From the NCBI GenBank assembly GCA_018644665.1, contig JABGQA010000073.1, forward strand, positions 25,205 to 89,204: DNA of 64,000 nucleotides, given 5' to 3'. The notes below the pieces were generated by a model. That model was not told where the DNA came from. It was given only the letters and a program-made list of their open reading frames with translations, and made no database searches. The position numbers and the translations under genes are program-made. The DNA comes from Candidatus Poribacteria bacterium. Its GTDB lineage: Bacteria > Poribacteria > WGA-4E > GCA-2687025. Shown here piece after piece: positions 27,208-35,261 of the stretch. Each line of letters begins with the position of its first letter. Position 1 is the first letter of the stretch.

Positions 27208-28060
27208 GCGTATGTCCAGGAAGACGGCTGCATTCGCAGCCTTCGCGGGATCACTCGCGGTCAGCACACCCGCCTTGGCAGCGGGGGATCAGCACTACTC
27301 GCTGTTCGCCTTCCTAGTGCCGGGGTCGGTTCGCGCGCACCTCTACCAGTACGATAACTGGGGACAGATGGACGTCATCCCCAACACGCTGTTCATTGGC
27401 GTGGGGGTGTTGCTGGCGCTCGGGCTCATGGCGCGGAAGCTTCGGTACATTCCCACCGGGCGCGGGCAGGCGGCGGTCGAGATGCTCGTCGAGGGGCTGA
27501 ACAAGCAGTTCACCCCGGTGCTCGGGCCTCGCGGCGTGAAATACCTGCCGCTCGTCAATTCGTACTTCATCCTTATCCTTGCGTGGAACCTGGCGGGACT
27601 CGTGCCGGGTCTGCAGGCGCCGACTGCCGAGCTGAACACGACTCTCGCGCTCGCGGTGATCTCGATCGTCGCGGTTCAGGGCATCGCCATCCACGAGCTA
27701 GGTGTACTCGGCTACCTCAAGCACCTGGCGGTCGTGCCAGGGCCGATCGCGCCCCTGATGTTCGTGCTGGAATTGGTGACGCAGTTCGCGCGCGTCATCT
27801 CGCTATCTCTGCGGCTATTCGCGAACATCTACGCCAAGGAGGTAGTGCTTATGGTACTGTACGGTCTGGCGGTCGATCTGTTCTTCATTCCGGTCCAGCT
27901 CCCGGTGCTGTTCATCGGCGTGTTGGCCAGCTTGATCCAGGCTTTCATATTCTCGATTCTGACGTCGGTGTACATTGGGCAGTTCCTCGAGGAACACGAC
28001 CACTCAGAGCACCACGACGAAGGCGACGTGGCGCACGCGCACGCGCACGGCGCGCACTGA
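27197..28060 (+). CDS. atpB: ATP synthase F0 subunit a
   Basis: Stator channel subunit that carries ions to the c-ring. 287 residues; SLSLRLFANIYAKE contains the essential arginine, and the last helix has FIGVLASLIQAFIFSILTSVYI. Two oddities: a signal-peptide-like N-terminus (LAVSTPALAAGDQ) and a histidine-rich C-terminal tail (EEHDHSEHHDEG followed by AHAHAHGAH). ATG 27197 overlaps the preceding stop; ATG 27212 is a possible alternative five codons later. Confidence 0.95.
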   Translation: MWFRRMSRKTAAFAAFAGSLAVSTPALAAGDQHYSLFAFLVPGSVRAHLYQYDNWGQMDVIPNTLFIGVGVLLALGLMARKLRYIPTGRGQAAVEMLVEGLNKQFTPVLGPRGVKYLPLVNSYFILILAWNLAGLVPGLQAPTAELNTTLALAVISIVAVQGIAIHELGVLGYLKHLAVVPGPIAPLMFVLELVTQFARVISLSLRLFANIYAKEVVLMVLYGLAVDLFFIPVQLPVLFIGVLASLIQAFIFSILTSVYIGQFLEEHDHSEHHDEGDVAHAHAHGAH

Positions 28061-28115
28061 GCGACTGCGTAACGGCGCTCTAGGCGGCCGTTGCGTTAGG
28101 GCTTCGGTGATGTCC

Positions 28116-28135
28116 CTCATCGTAGGTACGATGAG
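28116..28135 (+). promoter_or_regulatory. Hairpin between atpB and atpE
   Basis: CTCATCGTA-GG-TACGATGAG forms a perfect 9-bp inverted repeat 27 nt before the atpE start, followed by AGCAATTACGGAGATGGGAG, which holds the ribosome site. In E. coli the region before atpE raises translation of the c subunit, needed in many copies; a similar mRNA-stability or translation role is an inference. Confidence 0.5.
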
Positions 28136-28162
28136 CAATTACGGAGATGGGAGACGATACGC

Positions 28163-28456
28163 ATGATCTACCTAGCGGCATTGGCGCTAGCTGTCGGTTT
28201 CGGGTTGCCGTTGGCGGTTCTCGCGGCGGCGACGGCGCAAGGTAAGGCGATCTCGATGGGGCTCGAGAGCATGGCCCGTCAGCCTGAGTCGGCTGCCGGC
28301 CTCCAGACCGCCATGCTAATCGGTCTGGCGTTCATCGAGTTGTTCATCCTGCTGGCGTTCGTGCTTGGGTTCCTGCTTCTGGGCAAGATGCCGACCATCA
28401 GCCCGTCAGAAGCCATCCAGATGGCACAGACCGCCGTCGAGACCGTTGCCCACTAG
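28163..28456 (+). CDS. atpE: ATP synthase F0 subunit c
   Basis: Ring subunit, 97 residues, two helices joined by the polar loop MARQPE. The ion-carrying acid is Glu59 in LAFIELFILL. The residues that define Na+-binding rings (Gln in helix 1, Ser/Thr after the Glu) are absent, so protons are the likely ion. Helix 1 lacks the usual GxGxGxG packing run: the aligned positions read L, V, A, A (LPLAVLAAATAQGKA). Strong GGAGATGGGAG site upstream. Confidence 0.94.
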   Translation: MIYLAALALAVGFGLPLAVLAAATAQGKAISMGLESMARQPESAAGLQTAMLIGLAFIELFILLAFVLGFLLLGKMPTISPSEAIQMAQTAVETVAH

Positions 28457-28511
28457 ACGCGCGGCTCGGGCCTCGGTGACCGAGCAACCACGTGGAGACC
28501 TGATAGAGACT

Positions 28512-29141
28512 ATGCAGATCTCATCGCAGGAGAGCGCGCGCCGCTGGCCCGCCCGCGTGGTTGCTCACGTAGTGGCGGCGGCGTTGGCCGGGGCGGCGTA
28601 CGCCGCAGACACCGCCGACGGCGCGCACGCAGCCGCCGACGCCTCACCGCTGGGGGCGTTGCACATCCAGTGGGAGATCATCGTCGCGCAGGGCGTCGGC
28701 TTCCTCGTGATGTTCCTCATCCTGTGGAAGATGGTGTTCAGCCGCGTTGGCTCTATCCTGGATCGCCGGCGCACGGATATCACGGACCGGCTGCACAAGA
28801 TCGAGCAGGACCAGTACGATGCCGATCGCAACCGATCCGAAACCGAGCGCCAGCTCGCCGAGATCGGTCGCGAGGCGCAGGCCCGCTACGAGACCGCCGC
28901 GCGCGAAGGCGAGGAGGAGCGCGAACGCTTGACCGCGGAGGCACGCGAGGCCGCCCAAGCGGAGCTCGACCGCGCGCAGGCGAGCATCGTGAGCGAGAAG
29001 GCCGCGGCGATACTCGAACTCCGCGCCGAAGTCGCGGCGTTGGTCATCCAGGCGACACGCCAGATTCTGGGCGAGTCCCTCGACGAAGAACGCCAGCGCC
29101 AGATCGTCGATGACATGATCGAGCGGCTACCGACCGAATAG
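28512..29141 (+). CDS. atpF: ATP synthase F0 subunit b
   Basis: Peripheral stalk subunit, 209 residues. One membrane helix (about residues 55-75, VAQGVGFLVMFLILWKMVF) is followed by a long charged coiled coil rich in Glu, Arg and Ala, ending ILGESLDEERQRQIVDDMI. An N-terminal signal-peptide-like segment (VAAALAGAAYAADTADG) precedes the membrane helix, as in bacteria with processed or extended b subunits. ATG 28512 chosen; GTG 28476 is an in-frame alternative. Confidence 0.92.
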   Translation: MQISSQESARRWPARVVAHVVAAALAGAAYAADTADGAHAAADASPLGALHIQWEIIVAQGVGFLVMFLILWKMVFSRVGSILDRRRTDITDRLHKIEQDQYDADRNRSETERQLAEIGREAQARYETAAREGEEERERLTAEAREAAQAELDRAQASIVSEKAAAILELRAEVAALVIQATRQILGESLDEERQRQIVDDMIERLPTE

Positions 29142-29168
29142 CCGAACGACCAGACGGGGAGGCCGCAG

Positions 29169-29711
29169 TTGCGGACACTGCGCATCGCGCGAGGATACGC
29201 GAAAGCCTTGGTGCAATCGGCCGACGACGCGGGCAGCGTCGCGGATGTCGATACCGGGCTGACGCGCCTGCAGGAGATGCTCGAGGGATCGCCCGACCTC
29301 GCGGCGTTCTTCACGGATCCGATGATCGCGCCTGGGGTCAAGGGCGAGATCGTCGACCAGATCTTTGGCGACGACTTGCCGCCGCTGCTCCAGTCGTTCG
29401 TCTCGCTGCTTGTCGAGAAGCGGCGTGAACGCGAGTTGGCGCCCATCGTAGCGGAGACGAGGCGTCTGCTGGACGAACGCGCCGGGATCGAGACCGCTTA
29501 CGTGCGCTCGGCGATCGGCCTATCCGACGCCCAGACAGAGGAACTCAAGAGTAACCTCGAGCGCATCACGGGCAAGACGATGCAGATCGAGGTGGAGATC
29601 GACGCGTCGGTGTTGGGCGGGTTCGTCGTCCGCATCCAAGACACGATCTACGACGCTTCGACGAACACACAGATTCTCAGGCTGCAGGACGCCCTGACCG
29701 CGGCGCGCTGA
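29169..29711 (+). CDS. atpH: ATP synthase F1 subunit delta
   Basis: 180-residue stalk subunit linking b to the F1 head. Family features: N-terminal ARGYAKALVQSA, central MIAPGVKGEIVDQIF, VSLLVEKRRERELAPI, and C-terminal SVLGGFVVRIQDTIYDAS. TTG start at 29169 is supported by GGGGAGG six bases upstream. Confidence 0.94.
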   Translation: MRTLRIARGYAKALVQSADDAGSVADVDTGLTRLQEMLEGSPDLAAFFTDPMIAPGVKGEIVDQIFGDDLPPLLQSFVSLLVEKRRERELAPIVAETRRLLDERAGIETAYVRSAIGLSDAQTEELKSNLERITGKTMQIEVEIDASVLGGFVVRIQDTIYDASTNTQILRLQDALTAAR

Positions 29712-29725
29712 CGTAGAGGGACACG

Positions 29726-31258
29726 ATGGCACAGCAGGTACGTCCGGACGAAATATCCCGCATCCTACGGCAGTCCCTCGAGCGATTCGCGACCGAGGTG
29801 GATGTTTTCGAGTCAGGCACGGTGCTGCAACTCGGGGACGGCATCGCGCGTGTTCACGGCTTGCAGAACGTCATGGCGTCGGAACTGCTCGAGTTCCCCG
29901 GCGACGTGCTCGGGATGGCGCTGAATTTAGAAGAGGACAATGTCGGCGCCGTGCTGTTTGGCGACAGCACGCACGTCCGCGAGGGCGACACCGTCAAGCG
30001 CACCGGCCGCATTATCGAGATCCCGGTAGGCGATGAGATGCTCGGCCGCGTTGTCGATCCGCTCGGACGAGTGATCGACGGCAAGGGCGACATCACGACG
30101 ACAGAAACGCTCCCCGTTGAACGTAAGGCTCCAGGCATCATCGACCGGCAGCCCGTGCGCGATCCGATGATGACGGGTCTGAAGATCGTGGACGGGACGA
30201 CGCCCATTGGGCGTGGGCAGCGTGAATTGGTGATCGGCGACCGCCAGATCGGCAAGACCGCGATCGGCATCGACGCCATCATCAACCAGAAGGGCAAGGA
30301 CGTCTTCTGCATCTACGTCGCGATCGGGCAGAAGGGGTCGACCATCGCGAAGATCCTCCAGGTGTTGGGGGACCACGGCGCCCTTGAATACACGACGATC
30401 GTGTCCGCGACCGCGAGCGAGCCGGCGCCGATCCTGTGGATTGCCCCGTACGCGGGCGCTACGCTCGGCGAGTACTTCCGCGACAGCGGCAGGAACGCGC
30501 TCGTCATCTACGACGACCTCACCAAGCACGCGTGGGCGTACCGCGAGATGGCGCTGAACCTGCGTCGCCCCGCTGGGCGCGAGGCGTATCCGGGCGACGT
30601 GTTCTACCTGCACTCGCGCCTCCTGGAGCGCGCGGCGAAGATGAGCGACGAAGCGGGCGGCGGGTCGTTGACGGCCCTTCCGATCATCGAGACGCAGGAA
30701 GAGGACGTCACGACATACATCCCCACCAATGTGTGGTCGATCACGGACGGGCAGATGATCATGGAGCCGGGACTGTTCTACGCGGGCGTCCGGCCTGCAA
30801 TGAACGTCGGTCTCTCCGTGTCCCGTCTGATGGGCAACGCGCAGTCCGACGCCATGAAGCACATCTGCGGGCCGCTCCGCGCCGAACTGGCGAGATTCCG
30901 CGAGACCCTGGCGTTCGCGCAATTCGGCGCTGACCAGTTGGACGCATCGACGCGCGAGCAGCTGGAGCGCGGTGAGCGGATGACCGAACTGCTCAAGCAG
31001 GACCAGTACGAGCCGCTGCCCCAGTGGAAGCAGATCCTTAGCATCTACTGCGGCCGGCACGGCCACTGCGATCACATCGAGGTGGATGATGTGCCGCGGT
31101 TCGAGACGGAGTTGCATGAGTTCTTCCAGCGCGAGCACGCCGCCATGACTGTGCGCATGGACGAATACGAGAAGCTGGACGACGACGAGATGGAAGCGCT
31201 GGCTGCTGCGGTAGAGTCGTTCAAGCTGTCCTTCACGCCGGCGGAGGCAGCGGCCTAG
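29726..31258 (+). CDS. atpA: ATP synthase F1 subunit alpha
   Basis: Non-catalytic nucleotide-binding subunit of the F1 head, 510 residues. Walker A is GDRQIGKT (171-178), with Ile where most homologues have Thr at position 175. [36 protein letters not shown] and [18 protein letters not shown] are typical. It is the last gene before a terminator; gamma, beta and epsilon genes do not follow. Confidence 0.96.
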   Translation: MAQQVRPDEISRILRQSLERFATEVDVFESGTVLQLGDGIARVHGLQNVMASELLEFPGDVLGMALNLEEDNVGAVLFGDSTHVREGDTVKRTGRIIEIPVGDEMLGRVVDPLGRVIDGKGDITTTETLPVERKAPGIIDRQPVRDPMMTGLKIVDGTTPIGRGQRELVIGDRQIGKTAIGIDAIINQKGKDVFCIYVAIGQKGSTIAKILQVLGDHGALEYTTIVSATASEPAPILWIAPYAGATLGEYFRDSGRNALVIYDDLTKHAWAYREMALNLRRPAGREAYPGDVFYLHSRLLERAAKMSDEAGGGSLTALPIIETQEEDVTTYIPTNVWSITDGQMIMEPGLFYAGVRPAMNVGLSVSRLMGNAQSDAMKHICGPLRAELARFRETLAFAQFGADQLDASTREQLERGERMTELLKQDQYEPLPQWKQILSIYCGRHGHCDHIEVDDVPRFETELHEFFQREHAAMTVRMDEYEKLDDDEMEALAAAVESFKLSFTPAEAAA

Positions 31259-31294
31259 GCGTCCTGTCCGCTACTCCACGGCTCGGTAATGCCG

Positions 31295-31324
31295 ACACGC
31301 CGCCCATCGTGGGCGGCGTGTTTG
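31295..31324 (+). terminator. Intrinsic-type terminator after atpA
   Basis: ACACGCCGCCC (31295-31305), loop ATCGT, GGGCGGCGTGT (31311-31321): a perfect 11-bp stem followed by TTTGCG. The U-tract is short but the stem is very strong. It lies 37 bp after the atpA stop and closes the nuo-atp block. Confidence 0.75.
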
Positions 31325-31364
31325 CGTGTGGCCGCCTCTCCGTCCCAACCCTCCCGCAGGACAG

Positions 31365-31886
31365 ATGATGACTGTACGCGGCAACGGCCTCTTCGTGACG
31401 ACGCTCGTCATGGCTGGGATCGCCCTGACGCTGGTCGGTGTCGGCGTTCTCCGCGGTGGACGCGAGCACATCGAAGGCCTGCACATTGCCCTGGGGACGA
31501 CCGCTCGGATGCTGCCCCTGCTACTGTGCGCCTTCGTGGTCGCTGGGATGATGCAGGCGCTCGTGCCACGCGAGTTCATCGCTCAGTGGCTGGGCGAGGG
31601 GTCGGGGTGGAAGGGCATCCTGCTTGGGTCCGCGATCGGCAGCCTGACGCCCGGAGGACCGTACGTTAGCCTCCCGGTGGCCGCTGGACTCGTGCGGTCC
31701 GGCGCGGGATTGGGCGCGAGCGTCGGCTTCCTCACAGGTTGGGCCGTATGGAGCGTGCACCGTCTCCCGATGGAGTTCGGGATACTCGGCTGGAAGCTGA
31801 CCGTTGTCCGGCTGGCGTGCTGCGCCGTGTTCCCTCCGCTGGCGGGCGTGTTGGCGCACTCCGTATCCAGGCACATCAGTCTGTAG
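31365..31886 (+). CDS. Small membrane permease, resembling half of an ArsP/DUF318 permease
   Basis: 173 residues with about five helices. LLCAFVVAGMMQALVPREFI followed by WLGEGSGWKGILLGSAIGSLTPGGPYVSLPVAAGLVRSGAGLG (residues ~60-105) resembles the ArsP/YraQ-type permease repeat, in which G-S-x-x-G-x-x-x-P-G-G-P motifs recur. Full family members are about twice as long, so this is a half-length homologue or a divergent family. ATG 31365 follows CAGGAC. It converges with and overlaps the next gene by 11 bp. Role unknown. Confidence 0.6.
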   Translation: MMTVRGNGLFVTTLVMAGIALTLVGVGVLRGGREHIEGLHIALGTTARMLPLLLCAFVVAGMMQALVPREFIAQWLGEGSGWKGILLGSAIGSLTPGGPYVSLPVAAGLVRSGAGLGASVGFLTGWAVWSVHRLPMEFGILGWKLTVVRLACCAVFPPLAGVLAHSVSRHISL

Positions 31887-32517
31887 ACGCTCGCCCGCCG
31901 GCCGCTTGCCTGCGGTCTAGGGCCAGGCGGACCTGGTCGGCGATGAGCCCTACCGTCTCCGCCTGACTGAGCGTACGCCCGATATCGTCGTAGTCCGCGT
32001 ACTGCTCTGCGCGGCCCGCCTCGTGCAGACCGTCGACGAACTCGTCCGTGGACTCCTCAGTCGGCTGGATCTTCTGAACGAGCGTTGCCGTAGCGCAGGC
32101 GTCCGGCGTGTCGGCCGCCCAGTGACTCCTGCAACCGTATGGCCGGACTATGTACGCGGCGCAGGTGTCGTCGGCCGTCAGGAATGGGCACCGGATATCG
32201 AAGGCGAAGTGCGCGCTGATGCGGTCGTTGTCGTCCGGGAGGTCGTCGTAGTCGGCAGCCGACCGGTGGGCGGCCAGTGCCTCGAGGTAGCCATCCACGG
32301 CAGCGGTGAGGGCCGTCTCACGTTCCGGTTCTCGGCAGATGAAGGCCGCTAGCAGGTCCGCCTCGGACTCGCTGCACGTCGCGTAGACTTTGCAGCAGTG
32401 GATGCAGCCCGTCTCACACGCGACCGTGCCTCCCTTGTCGCGGAACGACGCAAGGGTGTGCTGCCAGAAGGTGTCCACGTTGTGCTGGAACAGGACCAGC
32501 TTCGCGTTTGGGATCAT
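31876..32517 (-). CDS. YkgJ-type Cys-cluster protein (putative Fe/Zn chelating)
   Basis: 213 residues. An N-terminal cysteine cluster CETGCIHCCKVYATC gives the CxxxCxxCC pattern of the PF03692 zinc/iron-chelating family; later CPFLTADDTCAAYIVRPYGCRSHW supplies the usual second set (CPFL...C..Y..RP..CR). Function in the family is not settled. Start placed at the Met 22 codons into the longer frame (MIPNAKL), because the longer version would overlap the gene upstream. Confidence 0.8.
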   Translation of the reverse strand: MIPNAKLVLFQHNVDTFWQHTLASFRDKGGTVACETGCIHCCKVYATCSESEADLLAAFICREPERETALTAAVDGYLEALAAHRSAADYDDLPDDNDRISAHFAFDIRCPFLTADDTCAAYIVRPYGCRSHWAADTPDACATATLVQKIQPTEESTDEFVDGLHEAGRAEQYADYDDIGRTLSQAETVGLIADQVRLALDRRQAAGGRASTD

Positions 32518-32527
32518 CCCGCCGCGG

Positions 32528-33526
32528 CTACCGCACGAACCGTGGCATGATGTCCGCGGAGGACAGCACGCCGAAGACGTCACGAGTGTGCAGCCAGTGG
32601 GCTGCCTTCATGTACCCGAGCGCGGGGCCACACACGTTCGCGGCCATCGATGTCTCGTCGCCGAGCGTGAAGGTGTGCGCGCTCGTCCTACCCTCGAAGG
32701 TCGTGCCGGTCACTGTCACGGTGGTGCTGACGGGCTTCTTCGGGTTCCGCGTGTCCACGATCCCGCCGACGGTCACGCGCTTCCGATCGACCACCCCTGC
32801 GAGTTCGAGGATGATGTCGTCTGCGTGCTCCATGTTGCGCAGCTCGAGGATTCCGCCGGTCTCGTCCAGCAGGGCGGCCACGTCATCGTCGGTCATGCGC
32901 TGCGCCGCGTCGACATCGTACCCGGGCATGTGCGCGATATCCTCGCGGATCGTCGCGCGGTACGCCTCCCAGTTCGCGATGCCTACGCCGAAGTTGATGT
33001 CCACCGAGCTGATTTCCGCGAAAGACTGCGCCGCAACCGCAGCAGCGGCCGTGAGCAGCCCAGGCGTGGCTCCCGCCCCGACGACGTACGTGATTCCAAC
33101 GTGCGACAGGAGCGGGTCGAGCTTGACGACCAGTTCGGCGGCGCTCGTGCGCTTCAGGGCGTCCACCATGACGCCCTGGTAGCCTCGCTGCGCGAACCGC
33201 TCTACGACGCTTGGGACGAAGTCGTTCGGTAGGTTCGGCAGGGCCACAAACACACCGTCGATGTCTGCGCCGTGGCCCAGGAGGTCGCCGATGGCGTCGC
33301 CGCTGAGCTGTCCCGACGCCCGCGTCGATCCAACGGTGCCGGTCGCAGTCTGCGCCTCGCCCACGGCGTCGGCGTCCAGGCCGTCCATGTCGACGGCGAG
33401 CCCGCGACTGTCCGCGATGGCCACGTGCGTCATCTCGCGCTTGCCGGCCAGCATGCGCGTCGCGGCCATACCGAGCCCACCCGCGCCCAACACCGCAACT
33501 CTCAACACGTCACGCGTCTCGCTCAT
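32528..33526 (-). CDS. Saccharopine-dehydrogenase-like NAD(P)-dependent oxidoreductase
   Basis: 332 residues with an N-terminal Rossmann fold: [17 protein letters not shown] (residues ~10-26), followed by a short acidic strand end ADSRG. The rest resembles saccharopine dehydrogenase-like or carboxynorspermidine synthase-like oxidoreductases, with [20 protein letters not shown] in the middle. Substrate unknown. It precedes the Cys-cluster gene by 10 bp on the same strand, so they are likely co-transcribed. Confidence 0.7.
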   Translation of the reverse strand: MSETRDVLRVAVLGAGGLGMAATRMLAGKREMTHVAIADSRGLAVDMDGLDADAVGEAQTATGTVGSTRASGQLSGDAIGDLLGHGADIDGVFVALPNLPNDFVPSVVERFAQRGYQGVMVDALKRTSAAELVVKLDPLLSHVGITYVVGAGATPGLLTAAAAVAAQSFAEISSVDINFGVGIANWEAYRATIREDIAHMPGYDVDAAQRMTDDDVAALLDETGGILELRNMEHADDIILELAGVVDRKRVTVGGIVDTRNPKKPVSTTVTVTGTTFEGRTSAHTFTLGDETSMAANVCGPALGYMKAAHWLHTRDVFGVLSSADIMPRFVR

Positions 33527-33550
33527 CGGCGCTGTGTGCTCCTCGCCAAG

Positions 33551-34165
33551 CTATGCCCGCTTCGGGGGCTCGAGTTGGGGTATCTCGTCCTCGCGGATGC
33601 CTGCGGCGTCCATGACGTCCGTGGCAACCAGTATCGGCACGCCAGCGCGGGCCGCCAGCGCGATCGCGTCGCTAGGTCGGCTGTCGACCGTGCGCTCCTC
33701 GCCTCTGAACGTTACCACAAACTGCGCGAAGTAGGTCATTTCACGCAGTTCCGTGATGACGACGTGGCGCGCCGTCGCCTCGGTGGCTTCGAGTAGGCTG
33801 TGGGCGAAGTCGTACGTCATCGGCCGCGCGCTAGTGATCCCCTGCAGCCCCAGTCGAATGGCCTGAGCCTCGAAGTGGCCCACCCAGATGGGGAGATAGC
33901 GTCCGTCGCCGTCCGCGAGAACGACGATGCCGTAGTCGCCACGGTGGGACTTGATGACGTCGTCCACCACGACCGGCACCATGTCGTCGGCGTGTCCCGC
34001 CGCTGCGGGTGCGGCCGACGCCTCGCGGGACAGCAGCGCGGCGACCCCGGCTCCGGCTCCCAGCGCGGACGTCGCGACGAACTGGCGCCGACTCATGCCA
34101 CTGCCGTCGGAAAGGCGGGCGTCCTCCGCAGCGGGCCGTGTCAGCTCAGGCGTTGAGGGCTTCAT
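33551..34165 (-). CDS. Tat-exported bifunctional nuclease (BFN/DUF151) domain protein
   Basis: 204 residues. The N-terminus is a twin-arginine signal: MSRRQFVAT followed by a hydrophobic run (ALGAGAGVAALL) and an AxA site (ASAAPA). The rest is a DUF151/BFN domain: DDVIKSHRGDYGIVVLADGD, LPIWVGHFEAQAIRLGL, RPMTYDFAHSLLE, VDSRPSDAIALAARAGVPI. BFN proteins are reported as nucleases in plants and as accessory DNA proteins in Thermotoga; a Tat-exported copy would act outside the cytoplasm. ATG 34165 chosen because AGGAG lies 7 nt upstream. Confidence 0.82.
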   Translation of the reverse strand: MKPSTPELTRPAAEDARLSDGSGMSRRQFVATSALGAGAGVAALLSREASAAPAAAGHADDMVPVVVDDVIKSHRGDYGIVVLADGDGRYLPIWVGHFEAQAIRLGLQGITSARPMTYDFAHSLLEATEATARHVVITELREMTYFAQFVVTFRGEERTVDSRPSDAIALAARAGVPILVATDVMDAAGIREDEIPQLEPPKRA

Positions 34166-34211
34166 GTCAGACTCCTGCAAGGGTCCACAGCGGTCGACGC
34201 GCGGCGTGGGC

Positions 34212-35261
34212 TCAGGCGTCCGTCTTGAGCGATTCAGTGAATGGCGGCAGGTGCACCCCGCGCTCCGTGATGATCGACGTGATGTACTTGGCGGGCGTCA
34301 CGTCGAAAGCTGGCGCGTACACGTCCACCCCGTCGGGGGCTGTACGTCGGCCGAACCCCTCGGTGACCTCCTCGGCTGCGCGCTCCTCGATGGGGATGAG
34401 CCCACCGTGCGCGAGGGACATGTCGAGCGTGGAGGTGGGCGCAGCGACGTGGAACGGGATGCCGTGCTCGCGAGCCAGGACGGCCACGCCGTACGTGCCT
34501 ATCTTGTTTGCCGCGTCGCCGTTCGCCGCGATCCGATCCGATCCGACCACGACGCGTTGCACGCGGCCTTGGGCGAAGACGTGCGCGGCCGCGTTGTCGC
34601 TGATGAGGGTGCATGGAATCCCGGCTCGCATCAGCTCCCAGGTCGTCAGTCTGGCGCCCTGAAGGAGCGGGCGCGTCTCGTCGACGTAGACCGATATGCC
34701 CTTCCCGAGGGCGTGCGCGCTGAACATCACCGCGAGCGCCGTGCCATAGCCGCTCGTCGCGAGCCCGCCCGCGTTGCAGTGTGTGAGTAGCGTCTCACCA
34801 TCGGCCACCAGGGACGCGCCGTGCTCGCCAATGGCGTGGCAGAGGGCGTCGTCCTCGTGGTAGATCGCGTGCGCCTCGTCCAGCAGGGCGGCCTTCATGT
34901 CCTGCGCAGAGGCGACCGCCGACGACCGGGCGATGCCCCGCATCCTGTCGAGGGCCCAGAACAGGTTGACGGCCGTCGGCCTAGACGTCGCGAGGTAGTC
35001 GGCCGCCGCCTCGACCTCCGCGAGGAGATCCGCCGGCGAAGCGGCTGCCGACGGCCAGACGCTAGTCACAAGCCCGTAGGCCGCCGCCACGCCGATCGCA
35101 GGCGCGCCGCGCACACGCAACGCGTAGATCGCCTCCCACACCTCCTCGGCCGTGCGACAGTCCTTGTAGGTCGTCTCGCCCGGCAGGAGCGTCTGGTCGA
35201 GGAGTCGGGTCGCTCCGTCGGCCCACTGCACCGGGCGTATCAGGTCATCGTTGCTCGACAC
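34212..35261 (-). CDS. mtnA: S-methyl-5-thioribose-1-phosphate isomerase
   Basis: Methionine salvage enzyme that isomerises methylthioribose 1-phosphate to methylthioribulose 1-phosphate. 349 residues, family-normal length. The catalytic pair is visible: Cys162 in LTHCNAGG and Asp242 in GSDRIAANGD, close to Cys160/Asp240 of the Bacillus enzyme. ALRVRGAPAIGVAAAYG and NKIGTYGVAVLA are also diagnostic. GTG start overlaps the end of the pyrophosphatase-like gene by 17 bases with GAGGAGG upstream. No other mtn gene is in the window. Confidence 0.95.
   Translation of the reverse strand: MSSNDDLIRPVQWADGATRLLDQTLLPGETTYKDCRTAEEVWEAIYALRVRGAPAIGVAAAYGLVTSVWPSAAASPADLLAEVEAAADYLATSRPTAVNLFWALDRMRGIARSSAVASAQDMKAALLDEAHAIYHEDDALCHAIGEHGASLVADGETLLTHCNAGGLATSGYGTALAVMFSAHALGKGISVYVDETRPLLQGARLTTWELMRAGIPCTLISDNAAAHVFAQGRVQRVVVGSDRIAANGDAANKIGTYGVAVLAREHGIPFHVAAPTSTLDMSLAHGGLIPIEERAAEEVTEGFGRRTAPDGVDVYAPAFDVTPAKYITSIITERGVHLPPFTESLKTDA

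Noticed and set aside
28163..28456. Na+-translocating c subunit
   Set aside because: The helix 1 Gln and the Ser/Thr after the ion-binding Glu are absent, so a proton ring is the better reading despite the adjacent antiporter.
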